22,773 nt of DNA from VAZQ01 sp036502925 (GTDB lineage: Bacteria; Pseudomonadota; Alphaproteobacteria; Rhizobiales; Xanthobacteraceae): NCBI GenBank assembly GCA_036502925.1, contig DASXXS010000339.1:1-22773 (forward strand), read 5' to 3'. Shown one piece after another: positions 14,381 through 22,607 of this stretch. Each line of letters begins with the position of its first letter. Position 1 is the first letter of the stretch. The position numbers were made by a program, and so were the translations under genes. The notes under the pieces were generated by a model, which made no database searches, was not told the origin of the DNA, and was given only the letters and a program-made list of their open reading frames with translations.

Positions 14381-15337
14381 CTAAGCGTGTGCCTCGCGCT
14401 GCGGGTCGATGATCTGCTCGAGCCTGCCCAAGACCCGCATGCAGGGCAGCACCTGGGCGAGGCTGGCATTGGGCTCGCGCTTCTCGGTGATGGCGGCGAT
14501 GAATTCGCGGTCCTCGAGCTCGATGCCGTCCAGGGAGACGTCGACCTTGGAGACGTCGATCTTGTTGTCCTTGCCGTCGCTGAGGTCGTCGTAGAACGCC
14601 TTGTAGGTGCCGTTGTCGCAGATGTAGCGAAAGAACGAGCCGAGCGGGCCGTCATTGTTGAACGACAGCGACAGCGTGAGGATGGCGCCGGAGGGCACCC
14701 TGGCGACGATGCCCATGTCCATGGCGATGTTGAGCTGCGGATGGATCGGGCCCTGCACTGCGTAGCAATCGGAGATCGTCTCGCCGGCCTGGTACTGGAA
14801 CAGATCGATGGTGTGGGCGGCGTGATGCCAGAGCAGGTGGTCGGTCCAGCTGCGCGGATTGCCGGCAGCGTTGATGTTGCGGCGGCGGAAGAAGTAGGTC
14901 TGCACGTCCATCTGCTGGATCTTGAGCTCGCCCTTCTGGATGCGCTTGTGGACCCACTGATGGCTGGGATTGAAGCGGCGGACATGGCCTCCCATGGCGA
15001 CGACGCCGGTTTCCTTGGCGATCTTCACCAGATTCTCGGCGTCCTCGACGCTGTCGGTCACCGGAATTTCCACCAGCACGTGCTTGCCGGCGCGCATCAC
15101 CTGCTCGGCCTGGCGGAAGTGCATCTTGGTCGGCGTGGTGAGGATCACCGCGTCGGCGCGCTTGATGCCTTCGCCGAGCTCGCCGGTATGATGGGGAACT
15201 CCGTATTTCTTGGCCACGGCGGCGGTCGCGTCCTGATTGCCGCCGACCAGCGAGGTGACTTCCACGCCGGCAATGCGCTTGAGCGCGTCGAGGTGCTTTT
15301 GGCCAAAGGCGCCTTGGCCGGCAACGCAGATTTTCAT
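14381..15337 (-). CDS. ligC: 4-carboxy-2-hydroxymuconate-6-semialdehyde (CHMS) dehydrogenase
   Basis: A 318-residue Gfo/Idh/MocA-family oxidoreductase. It oxidises the hemiacetal form of CHMS, the product of protocatechuate 4,5-cleavage, to 2-pyrone-4,6-dicarboxylate with NAD(P)+. The Rossmann start GQGAFG (residues 7-12), AGKHVLVEIPVTDS, GHVRRFNPSHQW, QQMDVQTYFFRR, SWTDHLLWHHAAHTIDLF and LSFNNDGPLGSFFRYICDNGTY match what I recall of Sphingobium SYK-6 LigC along the whole length, so the call is more specific than the superfamily. The ATG overlaps the ligB stop by four bases (ATGA), giving translational coupling. Its product is the substrate of LigI, encoded upstream in the same block. Confidence 0.95.
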   Translation of the reverse strand: MKICVAGQGAFGQKHLDALKRIAGVEVTSLVGGNQDATAAVAKKYGVPHHTGELGEGIKRADAVILTTPTKMHFRQAEQVMRAGKHVLVEIPVTDSVEDAENLVKIAKETGVVAMGGHVRRFNPSHQWVHKRIQKGELKIQQMDVQTYFFRRRNINAAGNPRSWTDHLLWHHAAHTIDLFQYQAGETISDCYAVQGPIHPQLNIAMDMGIVARVPSGAILTLSLSFNNDGPLGSFFRYICDNGTYKAFYDDLSDGKDNKIDVSKVDVSLDGIELEDREFIAAITEKREPNASLAQVLPCMRVLGRLEQIIDPQREAHA

Positions 15338-16293
15338 CGCTTTCCCCTGCGCACGTTGCGGTGGCTGGCGCGCGCGGCCGCCCGCTTGTGCTTGCCGGCA
15401 GCCGGCCGCTTGCCTTTAGCAGCCGTTGCCCGCCGGCCCTTGGCGGCGGCACGCCGCCTGTTTTCAAGAATGATGTGCCCGACCGCCGTGTTGGAGGCCG
15501 GCACGGTGTAGAAGCGGTAGACCTCCTCGACCTGATCGTCGAGCGCGCCGCGCATGATCAGCCACATCACCATCTCGATGCCCTCGGCGCCGGCCTCGCG
15601 CATGTATTCGATATGCGGGATGCGCATCACCTTCTTCGGGCTCTTGGTGAGATTGTCGAGAAAGGCCTTGTCGAACTTGCTGTTGATGAGGCCGGCGCGC
15701 GGCCCGGAAATCTGATGCGACAGGCCGCCGGTGCCGAAGATCACCACCCGCAAATCCTCCGGATAGGAGGCGAGCGCCTTGCGGATCGCGCGGCCGAGCA
15801 TGAAACAGCGATGCCCGGTCGGGGGCGGATACATGACCACGTTGACGGCGAGCGGGATGACCGGGCACGGCCATTGCTTGGGCGAGCCGAACAAGAGATT
15901 GAGCGGCACCGAGAGGCCGTGATCGACCTCCATCTTGTTCACGACCGTGAGGTCGAATTCGTCGAGGATGACCGACTGGGCGATGTGGGAGGCGAGCGCC
16001 GGATGTCCCTGGACCACCGGCACCGGGCGCGGTCCCCAGCCTTCATCGGCGGGCGGAAACTCGGCCGCGCAGCCGAGCGCGAAAGTCGGGATGATGTCGA
16101 CCGAGAAAGCCGAGGCATGGTCGTTGTAGACCACGATGGCCACGTCCGGCTTGGTCTTTGCCATCCATTCCTTGGACCGCTCGAAGCCGGAGAAGACCCG
16201 CTTCCAATAGGGCTCCTCGGTCCGGCCATTGTCGATCGCCGCGCCGATTGCCGGCACATGCGATGATCCCACGCCTGCGATGATCCTAGCCAC
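15334..16293 (-). CDS. ligB: Protocatechuate 4,5-dioxygenase beta (catalytic) subunit, with basic C-terminal tail
   Basis: An extradiol dioxygenase subunit of 319 residues from a GTG at 16293. Fe(II) ligands are His12 (GSSHVP), His59 (YNDHASAF) and Glu240 (GIEMVMW), with the catalytic base His193 (GGLSHQI). They correspond to SYK-6 LigB His12, His61, Glu242 and His195, and the match at His12 supports the GTG start. A TTG at 16326, preceded by AGGAAG, would add 11 residues. The GTG overlaps the ligA stop (GTGGCTAG). After the usual end of the fold (VPASNTAVGHIILEN) come about 40 residues rich in Lys, Arg and Ala (18 K/R in the last 43), which SYK-6 LigB lacks. It cleaves protocatechuate, or possibly gallate-type catechols, next to the ring hydroxyls. 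Expected partner: LigA, as an alpha2beta2 enzyme. Confidence 0.94.
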   Translation of the reverse strand: MARIIAGVGSSHVPAIGAAIDNGRTEEPYWKRVFSGFERSKEWMAKTKPDVAIVVYNDHASAFSVDIIPTFALGCAAEFPPADEGWGPRPVPVVQGHPALASHIAQSVILDEFDLTVVNKMEVDHGLSVPLNLLFGSPKQWPCPVIPLAVNVVMYPPPTGHRCFMLGRAIRKALASYPEDLRVVIFGTGGLSHQISGPRAGLINSKFDKAFLDNLTKSPKKVMRIPHIEYMREAGAEGIEMVMWLIMRGALDDQVEEVYRFYTVPASNTAVGHIILENRRRAAAKGRRATAAKGKRPAAGKHKRAAARASHRNVRRGKR

Positions 16294-16765
16294 GTTTTTT
16301 GCCCGACTTTCTGCTGTGCTTGTCAACTTGCTTCCTGACCGGCTTGTGCGGCTTGTCGATTTTCTTGAACTTGCTGCGATTGCCTTCGACCGAGCGGCCG
16401 CCTTTGAGCATCATCTCGGCGTAGTCCTGCTGGGTCGATCCGGTCATGATGGCGGCCACCTGCTGGAACGAGAGGCCGTCGGTGGCGCCGAGCTTGGCGG
16501 TGAAGTAGATGTTGCCGCCGAGCTCGAGCATCCGGTTCCAGTCGCGCCTGAGGACGGCTTCGCGCTGCTCGTGGCTCATCGGGAACCGGTTCAGATAGGC
16601 CACCTCGTTACTCTTGAAGGCCTTGCGGTTCTCGTCCTTCATCAGCGACATGCAGAACATGTTGAGATGATAGCCCTGGCGCGACTTCTCCGCATCGAAG
16701 ACGAATGTGCCCGGAATATCGTCGTAGTCGTGCGCGACGCGTGCGGTCGGATTCGTGCGTGCCAT
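16286..16765 (-). CDS. ligA: Protocatechuate 4,5-dioxygenase alpha subunit, with basic C-terminal tail
   Basis: The small subunit (159 residues) of the extradiol dioxygenase; it caps the LigB active site and contributes no iron ligand. Matches to LigA include DIPGTFVFDAEKSRQGYHLN, MSLMKDENRKAF, GGNIYFTAKLGATDG, MTGSTQQDYAEMML and GGRS. The ATG at 16765 follows GGGAGAG about eight bases upstream; a longer frame from 16855 runs into the palindromic repeat and is rejected. The C-terminus after GGRS extends into a Lys/Arg-rich tail (14 K/R in the last 32 residues), as in LigB. A 12-base perfect palindrome, CCCTCGCGAGGG (16778-16789), overlaps the Shine-Dalgarno region and may influence initiation. 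It is the first gene of the coupled ligA-ligB-ligC unit. Confidence 0.93.
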   Translation of the reverse strand: MARTNPTARVAHDYDDIPGTFVFDAEKSRQGYHLNMFCMSLMKDENRKAFKSNEVAYLNRFPMSHEQREAVLRRDWNRMLELGGNIYFTAKLGATDGLSFQQVAAIMTGSTQQDYAEMMLKGGRSVEGNRSKFKKIDKPHKPVRKQVDKHSRKSGKKRG

Positions 16766-16797
16766 CGGGGTTTCTCTCCCTCGCGAGGGGGAACAAG

Positions 16798-16909
16798 GCT
16801 GTAGCCCGCATGAAGCGTAGCGGAATGCGGGAGCGGCAGTCCCGGATTGCGCCATAGCCCGTCAAAAGACGGGCGTAAAACGCCCTTATGGCTTCATCCG
16901 GGCTACAGC
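16798..16909. repeat. Nested palindromic element upstream of ligA
   Basis: The outer arms 16798-16816 and 16891-16909 (GTAGCCC-ATGAAGC type) are reverse complements with one mismatch in 19. The left part also forms a CCCGCAT/ATGCGGG hairpin (16805-16811 with 16825-16831). Nested inside at 16851-16892 is a third copy of the ~40-base element found twice at 12931-13020, with CCCGTC-AAAA-GACGGG and, overlapping it, GGGCG-TAAAA-CGCCC. It fills most of the 197-base ligI-ligA gap and would be in the transcript if the genes are co-transcribed. Confidence 0.88.
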
Positions 16910-16962
16910 ATCGCAATCCAATATAGAACGCGCGAACCGTTTGCAACGAAGGCCGCCGCCGG

Positions 16963-17832
16963 TCAGGCCCAATAGAGCCGCAGCGGATTGTCGACCAGGA
17001 GCGCCTGCTGCAGCGCCGCGGTCGGGGCGATCTTGGGAATGTAGTCGACCAGCCGGCCGTCGTCCGGCGCCTCCTTCTTCATGTTCGGATGCGGCCAGTC
17101 GGTGCCCCACAGCACGCGGTCGGGAAACCGCTCGACCAGGGCACGCCCGAACGGCACCACGTCGTCATAGGGGGGCCCGGCGAGGGTCATGCGCTCCGGA
17201 CAGGTCGCCTTGACCCAGAAATTCCTGTGCGTCTCCATGAGCCGGAGAAAGCGCTGGTTCTCGGGATGGTCGACGCCCTTCCTGACGTCGGGCGTGCCCA
17301 TGTGATCGACCACGACCGTCGTCGGCAGCGAGGTGAAGAAGTCCTCGAACTCCGGCAGGTCGGGCATCTCGAAATAGACCACGATGTGCCAACCGAGCGG
17401 GGCAATGCGGGCGGCGATCCGTTCCAGCACATCGCGCGGCGTGAAATCCACCAGCCGCTTGACGAAATTGAAGCGCACCCCCTTAACCCCGGCGCGGTCC
17501 ATGCTCTTGAGCTCGGCGTCGGTGATCTCCTCGCCCACGAAGGCCACGCCCTTCGCCTTGTTGTTGGAGGCCTCGAGCGCGTCGATCAGCGCCCGGTTGT
17601 CCTTGCTGTGGCAAGAGGCCTGCACGATCACGTTCCGGTCGAGGCCGAGATGATCGCGCAGCGCGAACAGCTTCTCCTTGGGCGCGTCGCACGGCGTGTA
17701 TTTGCGCTCCGGCGCATAGGGAAATTTGCTAGCCGGACCGAACACGTGGCAATGGGCGTCGACCGCGCCGGGCGGCGCCTTGAAGCGCGGCTTCGACGGA
17801 TGGGGATGAAAGCAAATCCAGTTGGCGTCCAT
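16963..17832 (-). CDS. ligI: 2-pyrone-4,6-dicarboxylate (PDC) hydrolase
   Basis: A 289-residue amidohydrolase-superfamily lactonase that opens PDC, made by LigC, to 4-oxalomesaconate. Visible signatures are AVDAHCHVFGP (His27, His29), NVIVQASCHSKDN, GVRFNFVKRLVD, VVDHMGTPDVR (His177), the KATCPERM loop and LWGTDWPHPNM (Asp245), ending NPLRLYW. They match SYK-6 LigI throughout, with the HxH, late His and catalytic Asp retained; that enzyme works without a divalent metal. The upstream pcaF ends 33 bases before, so the two are probably co-transcribed. Its start lacks a strong Shine-Dalgarno. ligA follows after the repeat-containing gap. Confidence 0.95.
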   Translation of the reverse strand: MDANWICFHPHPSKPRFKAPPGAVDAHCHVFGPASKFPYAPERKYTPCDAPKEKLFALRDHLGLDRNVIVQASCHSKDNRALIDALEASNNKAKGVAFVGEEITDAELKSMDRAGVKGVRFNFVKRLVDFTPRDVLERIAARIAPLGWHIVVYFEMPDLPEFEDFFTSLPTTVVVDHMGTPDVRKGVDHPENQRFLRLMETHRNFWVKATCPERMTLAGPPYDDVVPFGRALVERFPDRVLWGTDWPHPNMKKEAPDDGRLVDYIPKIAPTAALQQALLVDNPLRLYWA

Positions 17833-17865
17833 ATTTCCGAAGACCTTGTTCCGAGAGCTTGTGGA

Positions 17866-19079
<1,214 letters not shown>

Positions 19080-19083
<4 letters not shown>

Positions 19084-19127
19084 AGGGCGATTCTCATCTG
19101 GCGATTCTCATTTGGGGCGATTCTCAT
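19080..19127 (-). other. Possible 15-codon leader peptide ORF coupled to pcaF
   Basis: Within the repeat tract an ATG at 19127 opens a frame encoding MRIAPNENRQMRIAL and ends at a TGA (19082-19080) that overlaps the pcaF GTG by two bases. The ATGAGAATCGCC repeat supplies both the first and the eleventh codon start. Translation is unproven; it may be only a by-product of the repeats, or a way to deliver ribosomes to the pcaF start. Confidence 0.25.
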
Positions 19128-19165
19128 GCGGGTCTCAAATAGTGCTTCTCACGTCGTGCTGCTCA
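19082..19165. repeat. ~14-bp tandem repeat tract forming the catJ-pcaF gap
   Basis: On the minus strand seven TGAG cores occur at successive spacings of 14, 14, 11, 16, 14 and 14 bases. The first is the catJ stop codon (T at 19165) and the last overlaps the pcaF GTG (T at 19082). Three units share the exact 12-mer ATGAGAATCGCC (19116-19127, 19100-19111 and 19086-19097 on the plus strand), and two others share CGTGAGMAGCAC. The whole intercistronic region is therefore repeat-derived. Confidence 0.88.
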
Positions 19166-19936
19166 CGCCTGGCCGTGGGCGCGCGCGGTACGGGCATGCA
19201 GCTCGCGCAGCGCCGCGAGCTCGTGCGCGGTGGGGGGCGGCGTTTCGGCGATCTTGGCGGCATAGCGCACCGGCCAGCCGGTCTGCTCGGCGATCTGCGC
19301 GCGGGTGACGCCCGGATGGATGAAGGTGACAGTCATTTCCCGGCTCGATGGATCCGGCTCGAAGACGCAGAGATCAGTGACGAGCCTGGTCGGGCCCTTG
19401 GTCCGCAAGCCGAGCCGCGTGCGGTGCTCGCCGCCTTCGCCATGCCCCATGGAGGTGACGAAGTCGAGGCTCGCGACGAAGTTTCGCTTGGATTGGTTCA
19501 TGATGATGAAAATCTCGCCGCAACAGATGCCGATCTCGGGCGCGCCGCCGCCGCCCGGCAGCCGCGTGCGCGGCTTGTCATAGGGACCGATGACGGTCGT
19601 GTTGAGATTGGCAAAGCGGTCGATCTGGGCGCCGCCCAGGAAGCCGACCGTCATGCGGCCGCCCTGCAGCCAGTAGCGGAACATTTCCGGCACCGAGACG
19701 GTGGTAAGCGCGGTCTCGCACAATTCTCCGTCGCCGATCGAGAGCGGCAGCACGTCGGGCTTGGCGGCGATCGGACCCGACTCGTAGATGAGGGTGAGAC
19801 CGGGCGCGTGCGTCAACCGCGCCAGGTTGGCGGCGGCGGACGGCAACCCGATGCCGACGAAGCAGACATCCTGGTTGCGCAGCGCGCGCGCCGCCGCGAT
19901 GGTCATCATCTCGCTTGCCTGATAGGCCTGCGGCAT
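19163..19936 (-). CDS. catJ: 3-oxoadipate CoA-transferase subunit B (CatJ/PcaJ, GctB type)
   Basis: A 257-residue class I CoA-transferase beta subunit. The catalytic Glu52 lies in YESGPI; NEMM-type opening ASEMMTIAAARAL, DVCFVGIGLPSAAANLARLT, SIGDGELCETA, EMFRYWLQGGRMTVGFLGGAQIDRF and TSMGHGEGGEHR match the CatJ form known from Pseudomonas knackmussii B13 better than the shorter PcaJ. The N-terminus agrees with this start, and AGGAAAG precedes the ATG. With CatI it moves CoA from succinyl-CoA to 3-oxoadipate. Nine bases separate it from catI; the pcaF gene follows through the repeat tract. Glutaconate-type substrates are an alternative, but the thiolase neighbour favours 3-oxoadipate. Confidence 0.9.
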   Translation of the reverse strand: MPQAYQASEMMTIAAARALRNQDVCFVGIGLPSAAANLARLTHAPGLTLIYESGPIAAKPDVLPLSIGDGELCETALTTVSVPEMFRYWLQGGRMTVGFLGGAQIDRFANLNTTVIGPYDKPRTRLPGGGGAPEIGICCGEIFIIMNQSKRNFVASLDFVTSMGHGEGGEHRTRLGLRTKGPTRLVTDLCVFEPDPSSREMTVTFIHPGVTRAQIAEQTGWPVRYAAKIAETPPPTAHELAALRELHARTARAHGQA

Positions 19937-19945
19937 CGGTCTTTC

Positions 19946-20803
19946 CTAGGCAACCACCGCACGGCGGCGGGCGTGCGCGGCGAAGGCTTCGGGGCCGCGG
20001 TCGAGCACATTCTGTTTCATCCAGGCGAGAAAGCCGTCGCGGTCGCGCGCGATCGGCTCCCAGGCGATGTAGAAGGCATTGTCGCGCGCATAGTAGCCTT
20101 GCGCATAGGACGGATAGGCGCCGCCCGGCACCACCGCAATGGCGCCCACCGTCCAGCTCGGCAGGATCACCGCGTTGAGGTTGCGGGGTGCGAAATCCTC
20201 GACGATTTCCTCCACGGTGACGATCGAGCGCTTGGAGGCGAGCACCGCCTCCTTCTGCACCCCCACGATGCCTTCGAGCAGCACGTTGCCGGCGCGGTCG
20301 GCGCGCAGCGCGTGGATGACGGCGACATCGGGGCGGTGCGCCGGCACGGCGGCAAGCTCCTCGCCGGTGAACGGACAGGTGATGCGCTTGATCCTGGGAT
20401 TGACCCTGGGCAGGTCGACCCCGACATAGCCGCGAAAAATCGCGCATGGCAGGCCGGCAGCGCCGGCCTCGTAGGCATTGGCCATGGCGGCGTGGGAGTG
20501 CTCCTCGATCTCGATCGGGTGGGGCCAGCCGTTCTCGACCGCGTCGCGCAGGCGGTAGAGCGAGCCGACCCCCGGATTGCCTCCCCAGGAAAAGACGAGC
20601 TTGGCGACGCAGCCCATGCCGATCAGCTGGTCGTAGATCAGGTCCGGGGTCATGCGGATGAGGGTGAGCCGCTTCTTGCGCTGGCGAATGATCTCGTGGC
20701 CGGCCGCATGCGGGATCAGATGGGTGAACCCCTCCATGGCGACCGTGTCGCCGTCGGAGATGGTCTCGGCCACGGCGTCGGCGAGCGACAGGAAACGCGA
20801 CAT
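19946..20803 (-). CDS. catI: 3-oxoadipate CoA-transferase subunit A (CatI/PcaI, GctA type)
   Basis: A 285-residue alpha subunit of the same CoA-transferase. Recognisable parts are the opening LADAVAETISDGDTVAMEGF, the THLIPHAAGHEIIRQ region, LTLIRMTPDLIYDQLIGMG, FSWGGNPGVGS and the C-terminal GAYPSYAQGYYARDNAFYIAW, all of the longer CatI/GctA class rather than the ~230-residue PcaI. The ATG at 20803 has GAGAGG six bases upstream. It is the first gene of the long minus-strand block and diverges from the thioesterase gene, so the block's main promoter should lie in 20804-20898. Confidence 0.9.
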   Translation of the reverse strand: MSRFLSLADAVAETISDGDTVAMEGFTHLIPHAAGHEIIRQRKKRLTLIRMTPDLIYDQLIGMGCVAKLVFSWGGNPGVGSLYRLRDAVENGWPHPIEIEEHSHAAMANAYEAGAAGLPCAIFRGYVGVDLPRVNPRIKRITCPFTGEELAAVPAHRPDVAVIHALRADRAGNVLLEGIVGVQKEAVLASKRSIVTVEEIVEDFAPRNLNAVILPSWTVGAIAVVPGGAYPSYAQGYYARDNAFYIAWEPIARDRDGFLAWMKQNVLDRGPEAFAAHARRRAVVA

Positions 20804-20898
20804 GGCGGCCTCTCAAATATCTGTTTGTTCGCTCGCGATAATTATGTACGGGTCATGCCGGGTGCGGTCAAATGGCGCGGCCGGGGATGGGAGTGGAA
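20804..20898. promoter_or_regulatory. Divergent promoter region between catI and thioesterase gene
   Basis: This 95-base intergenic stretch separates the divergent catI and thioesterase genes and contains an AT-rich island in otherwise GC-rich DNA, including the perfect 8-base palindrome ATAATTAT (20838-20845) within GCGATAATTATGTAC. It faintly resembles the GTTCGATAATCGCAC boxes of IclR-type regulators of protocatechuate genes, but the match is too weak to claim. No regulator gene is in the window. The second half (20887-20898) contains the GGGAG that supports the thioesterase start. Confidence 0.45.
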
Positions 20899-21321
20899 AT
20901 GCCGAGCAATGCGCGCACGGTTCGCATCGAATGGGGCGATTGCGATCCAGCCGGCATCGTCTTCTACCCGCGCTATTTCGCCATGTTCGATCAATCGACC
21001 ACCTTGCTGATCGAGCGGGCGCTGGGCATGAGCAAGCATCAGCTCTACGAAACCTATGCGTTCGCCGGCTACCCGGTGGTCGAGACGCGGGCGCGTTTCT
21101 TGGCTCCGACGCGGTTCGGCGACGATGTGGTGATCGAGACGAGCCTCACGCAAGTGCGCCGCTCGAGCTTCGATCTCACGCACCGGCTGAGCAAGGACGG
21201 CGCCTTGGCGGCCGAGGGCTTCGAAACGCGGGTGTGGGCAGTGCGCGACCCGGCCCGGCCGGGCCGCTTCAAGGCACAGCCGATACCGCCGGAGCTCGTT
21301 GCCCGGCTTAACGCCGGCTGA
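20899..21321 (+). CDS. 4-hydroxybenzoyl-CoA thioesterase-like acyl-CoA thioesterase
   Basis: A single hotdog-fold thioesterase of 140 residues. The 4HBT signature WGDCDPAGIVFYPRYF is present with the catalytic Asp16, as in the Pseudomonas CBS3 enzyme (Asp17, 141 residues), followed by PVVETRARFLAPTRFGDDV and the VRRSSFDLTHRL strand. Three in-frame ATG codons are available (20872, 20887, 20899). I choose 20899 because GGGAG lies about six bases before it and the resulting length matches CBS3. It hydrolyses an acyl- or aroyl-CoA, and in an aromatic-degradation setting 4-hydroxybenzoyl-CoA, whose product leads to protocatechuate, is attractive. That substrate is inferred, and general acyl-CoA thioesterases share the motif. 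Confidence 0.9.
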   Translation: MPSNARTVRIEWGDCDPAGIVFYPRYFAMFDQSTTLLIERALGMSKHQLYETYAFAGYPVVETRARFLAPTRFGDDVVIETSLTQVRRSSFDLTHRLSKDGALAAEGFETRVWAVRDPARPGRFKAQPIPPELVARLNAG

Positions 21322-21523
21322 GGCAACCTGGGGCAACCGCGGCGCGCATGGACAGCCCGGAGCCGACGCGCTAACAACTTTGCGTCTCGCGTGGCGCGCT
21401 GCGGCGCGACCGCCGCCAACGCCGCCGTCTCAGGCCAACCGCCGCACTCAAGACCAATTCCGCTCACACCGCCGATACGGCGCTCGCAACGAAGCCAACA
21501 AGCAAATGACCGGAGCAACGCAT

Positions 21524-22543
21524 ATGCGCATCGACGCGTACACGCACTTCTTTCCCAAGAAATTCTTCGACTGGATGCTGGAGAGCGCCGGCGATTACAA
21601 GGACATGGGCAAGCGGGTGCGCGCGGTCCCGGCGCTGTTCGATCTCGACCATCGCAAGAAGATCGTGGACCTGTTTTCCGACTATGCGCAAATCCTCTCC
21701 TATCCGCAGCCGCCGCTCGAGCGCCTCGCCAAGCCGGGCGACGTCGACGGATTGGCGCGCATGATCAATGACGGCTTCGCCGAGCTGTGCGCCAAGAACC
21801 GCGATCACTTCCCGGGCTTCGTGGCGCAGGTTTCGCTGGCTGCGCCCGACGCCGGCGCGCGCGAGGCCGAACGCGCCATCAAGGAGCTCGGCGCGCTCGG
21901 GGTGCAGATCTATACCAACGTGGCCGGCAAGCCGATCGACCGGCCCGAATACGAGCCGTTCTGGGCCAAGATGAACGAGCTCGGCAAGCCGATCTGGCTG
22001 CATCCGGCGCGCGGCGCCGACGTGCCGGACTATCCGAGCGAGACGAAATCGCTGTACGAAATCTGGTGGGCGTTCGGCTGGTCCTACGAGACCGGCTGCG
22101 CCATGGCGCGGCTGGTGTTCTCCAAGACGCTCGACAAATACTCCAAGCTCAAGATCATCGTGCATCATTTCGGCGGCATCGTGCCGATGCTCGAGGGCCG
22201 CATCGGCAACGGCTGGGACCAGCTCGGCACCCGCACCACCGACGTCGATTACGTGGCGCTGCGCAAGAGCCTCAAGAAGCGCCCGCTCGACTATTTCAAG
22301 CAGGATTTCTACGCCGACACTGCCGCCTTCGGGGGCATCCCGGCGACCAAATGCGGCATGGAGTTCTATCCCGCCGACAAGATCGTGTTCGCCTCCGACT
22401 GCCCGTTCGATCCCGAGAAGGGCCCCGGCTATATCCGCGAGACGCTCAAGATTCTCGACAGCCTCAACATCCCCAAGGCCGAGCGCGCGGCCATCGACCA
22501 CGGGACGCTGGAGAAGATCACCGGGGTGAAGCTGGTGAAGTAG
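21524..22543 (+). CDS. ACMSD-type amidohydrolase/decarboxylase with YxH in place of HxH
   Basis: A 339-residue amidohydrolase-superfamily protein of the COG2159 group (ACMSD, gamma-resorcylate and 5-carboxyvanillate decarboxylases). The expected strand-end residues are LHPARG (His160), VHHFGG (His214 or His215) and FASDCPFDPEKGPGYIRETL (Asp292). The N-terminal motif reads DAYTHFFP, so the first His of the usual HxH is Tyr6, with His8 kept. The ATG at 21524 has GGAG eight bases upstream; an ATG at 21506 is also in frame, and the longer frame from 21299 overlaps the thioesterase gene and is rejected. The 202-base gap before it shows no clear signal. A non-oxidative decarboxylase or hydrolase acting on an aromatic acid is likely from context. 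A LigJ-like hydratase role cannot be excluded. Confidence 0.85.
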   Translation: MRIDAYTHFFPKKFFDWMLESAGDYKDMGKRVRAVPALFDLDHRKKIVDLFSDYAQILSYPQPPLERLAKPGDVDGLARMINDGFAELCAKNRDHFPGFVAQVSLAAPDAGAREAERAIKELGALGVQIYTNVAGKPIDRPEYEPFWAKMNELGKPIWLHPARGADVPDYPSETKSLYEIWWAFGWSYETGCAMARLVFSKTLDKYSKLKIIVHHFGGIVPMLEGRIGNGWDQLGTRTTDVDYVALRKSLKKRPLDYFKQDFYADTAAFGGIPATKCGMEFYPADKIVFASDCPFDPEKGPGYIRETLKILDSLNIPKAERAAIDHGTLEKITGVKLVK

Positions 22544-22607
22544 GCGCTGCTTCTGCTTGCGCTTGCTCACTCTGTCACGAGGTGCGGAAGCGTGCTATGG
22601 GAAGCTG

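Noticed and set aside
14170..14985. N-terminal extension of MetE-like copy 2 starting at 14985
   Set aside because: It would overlap ligC on the same strand in another frame and run through the inverted repeat; the ATG at 14169 has a strong AAGGAG and matches the paralogue exactly in length.
16766..16855. ligA start at 16855
   Set aside because: The added residues are translated from the palindromic repeat; the ATG at 16765 has a GGGAGAG site and family-like length.
12876..16909. The repeated palindromes as a CRISPR array
   Set aside because: Units are few, unevenly spaced, in both orientations and of different families; there are no regular spacers and no cas genes.
20838..20852. IclR-type (PcaR/PobR) operator upstream of catI
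   Set aside because: Only a loose resemblance to the known box, with no regulator gene in the window; kept as an AT-rich promoter region without naming a regulator.
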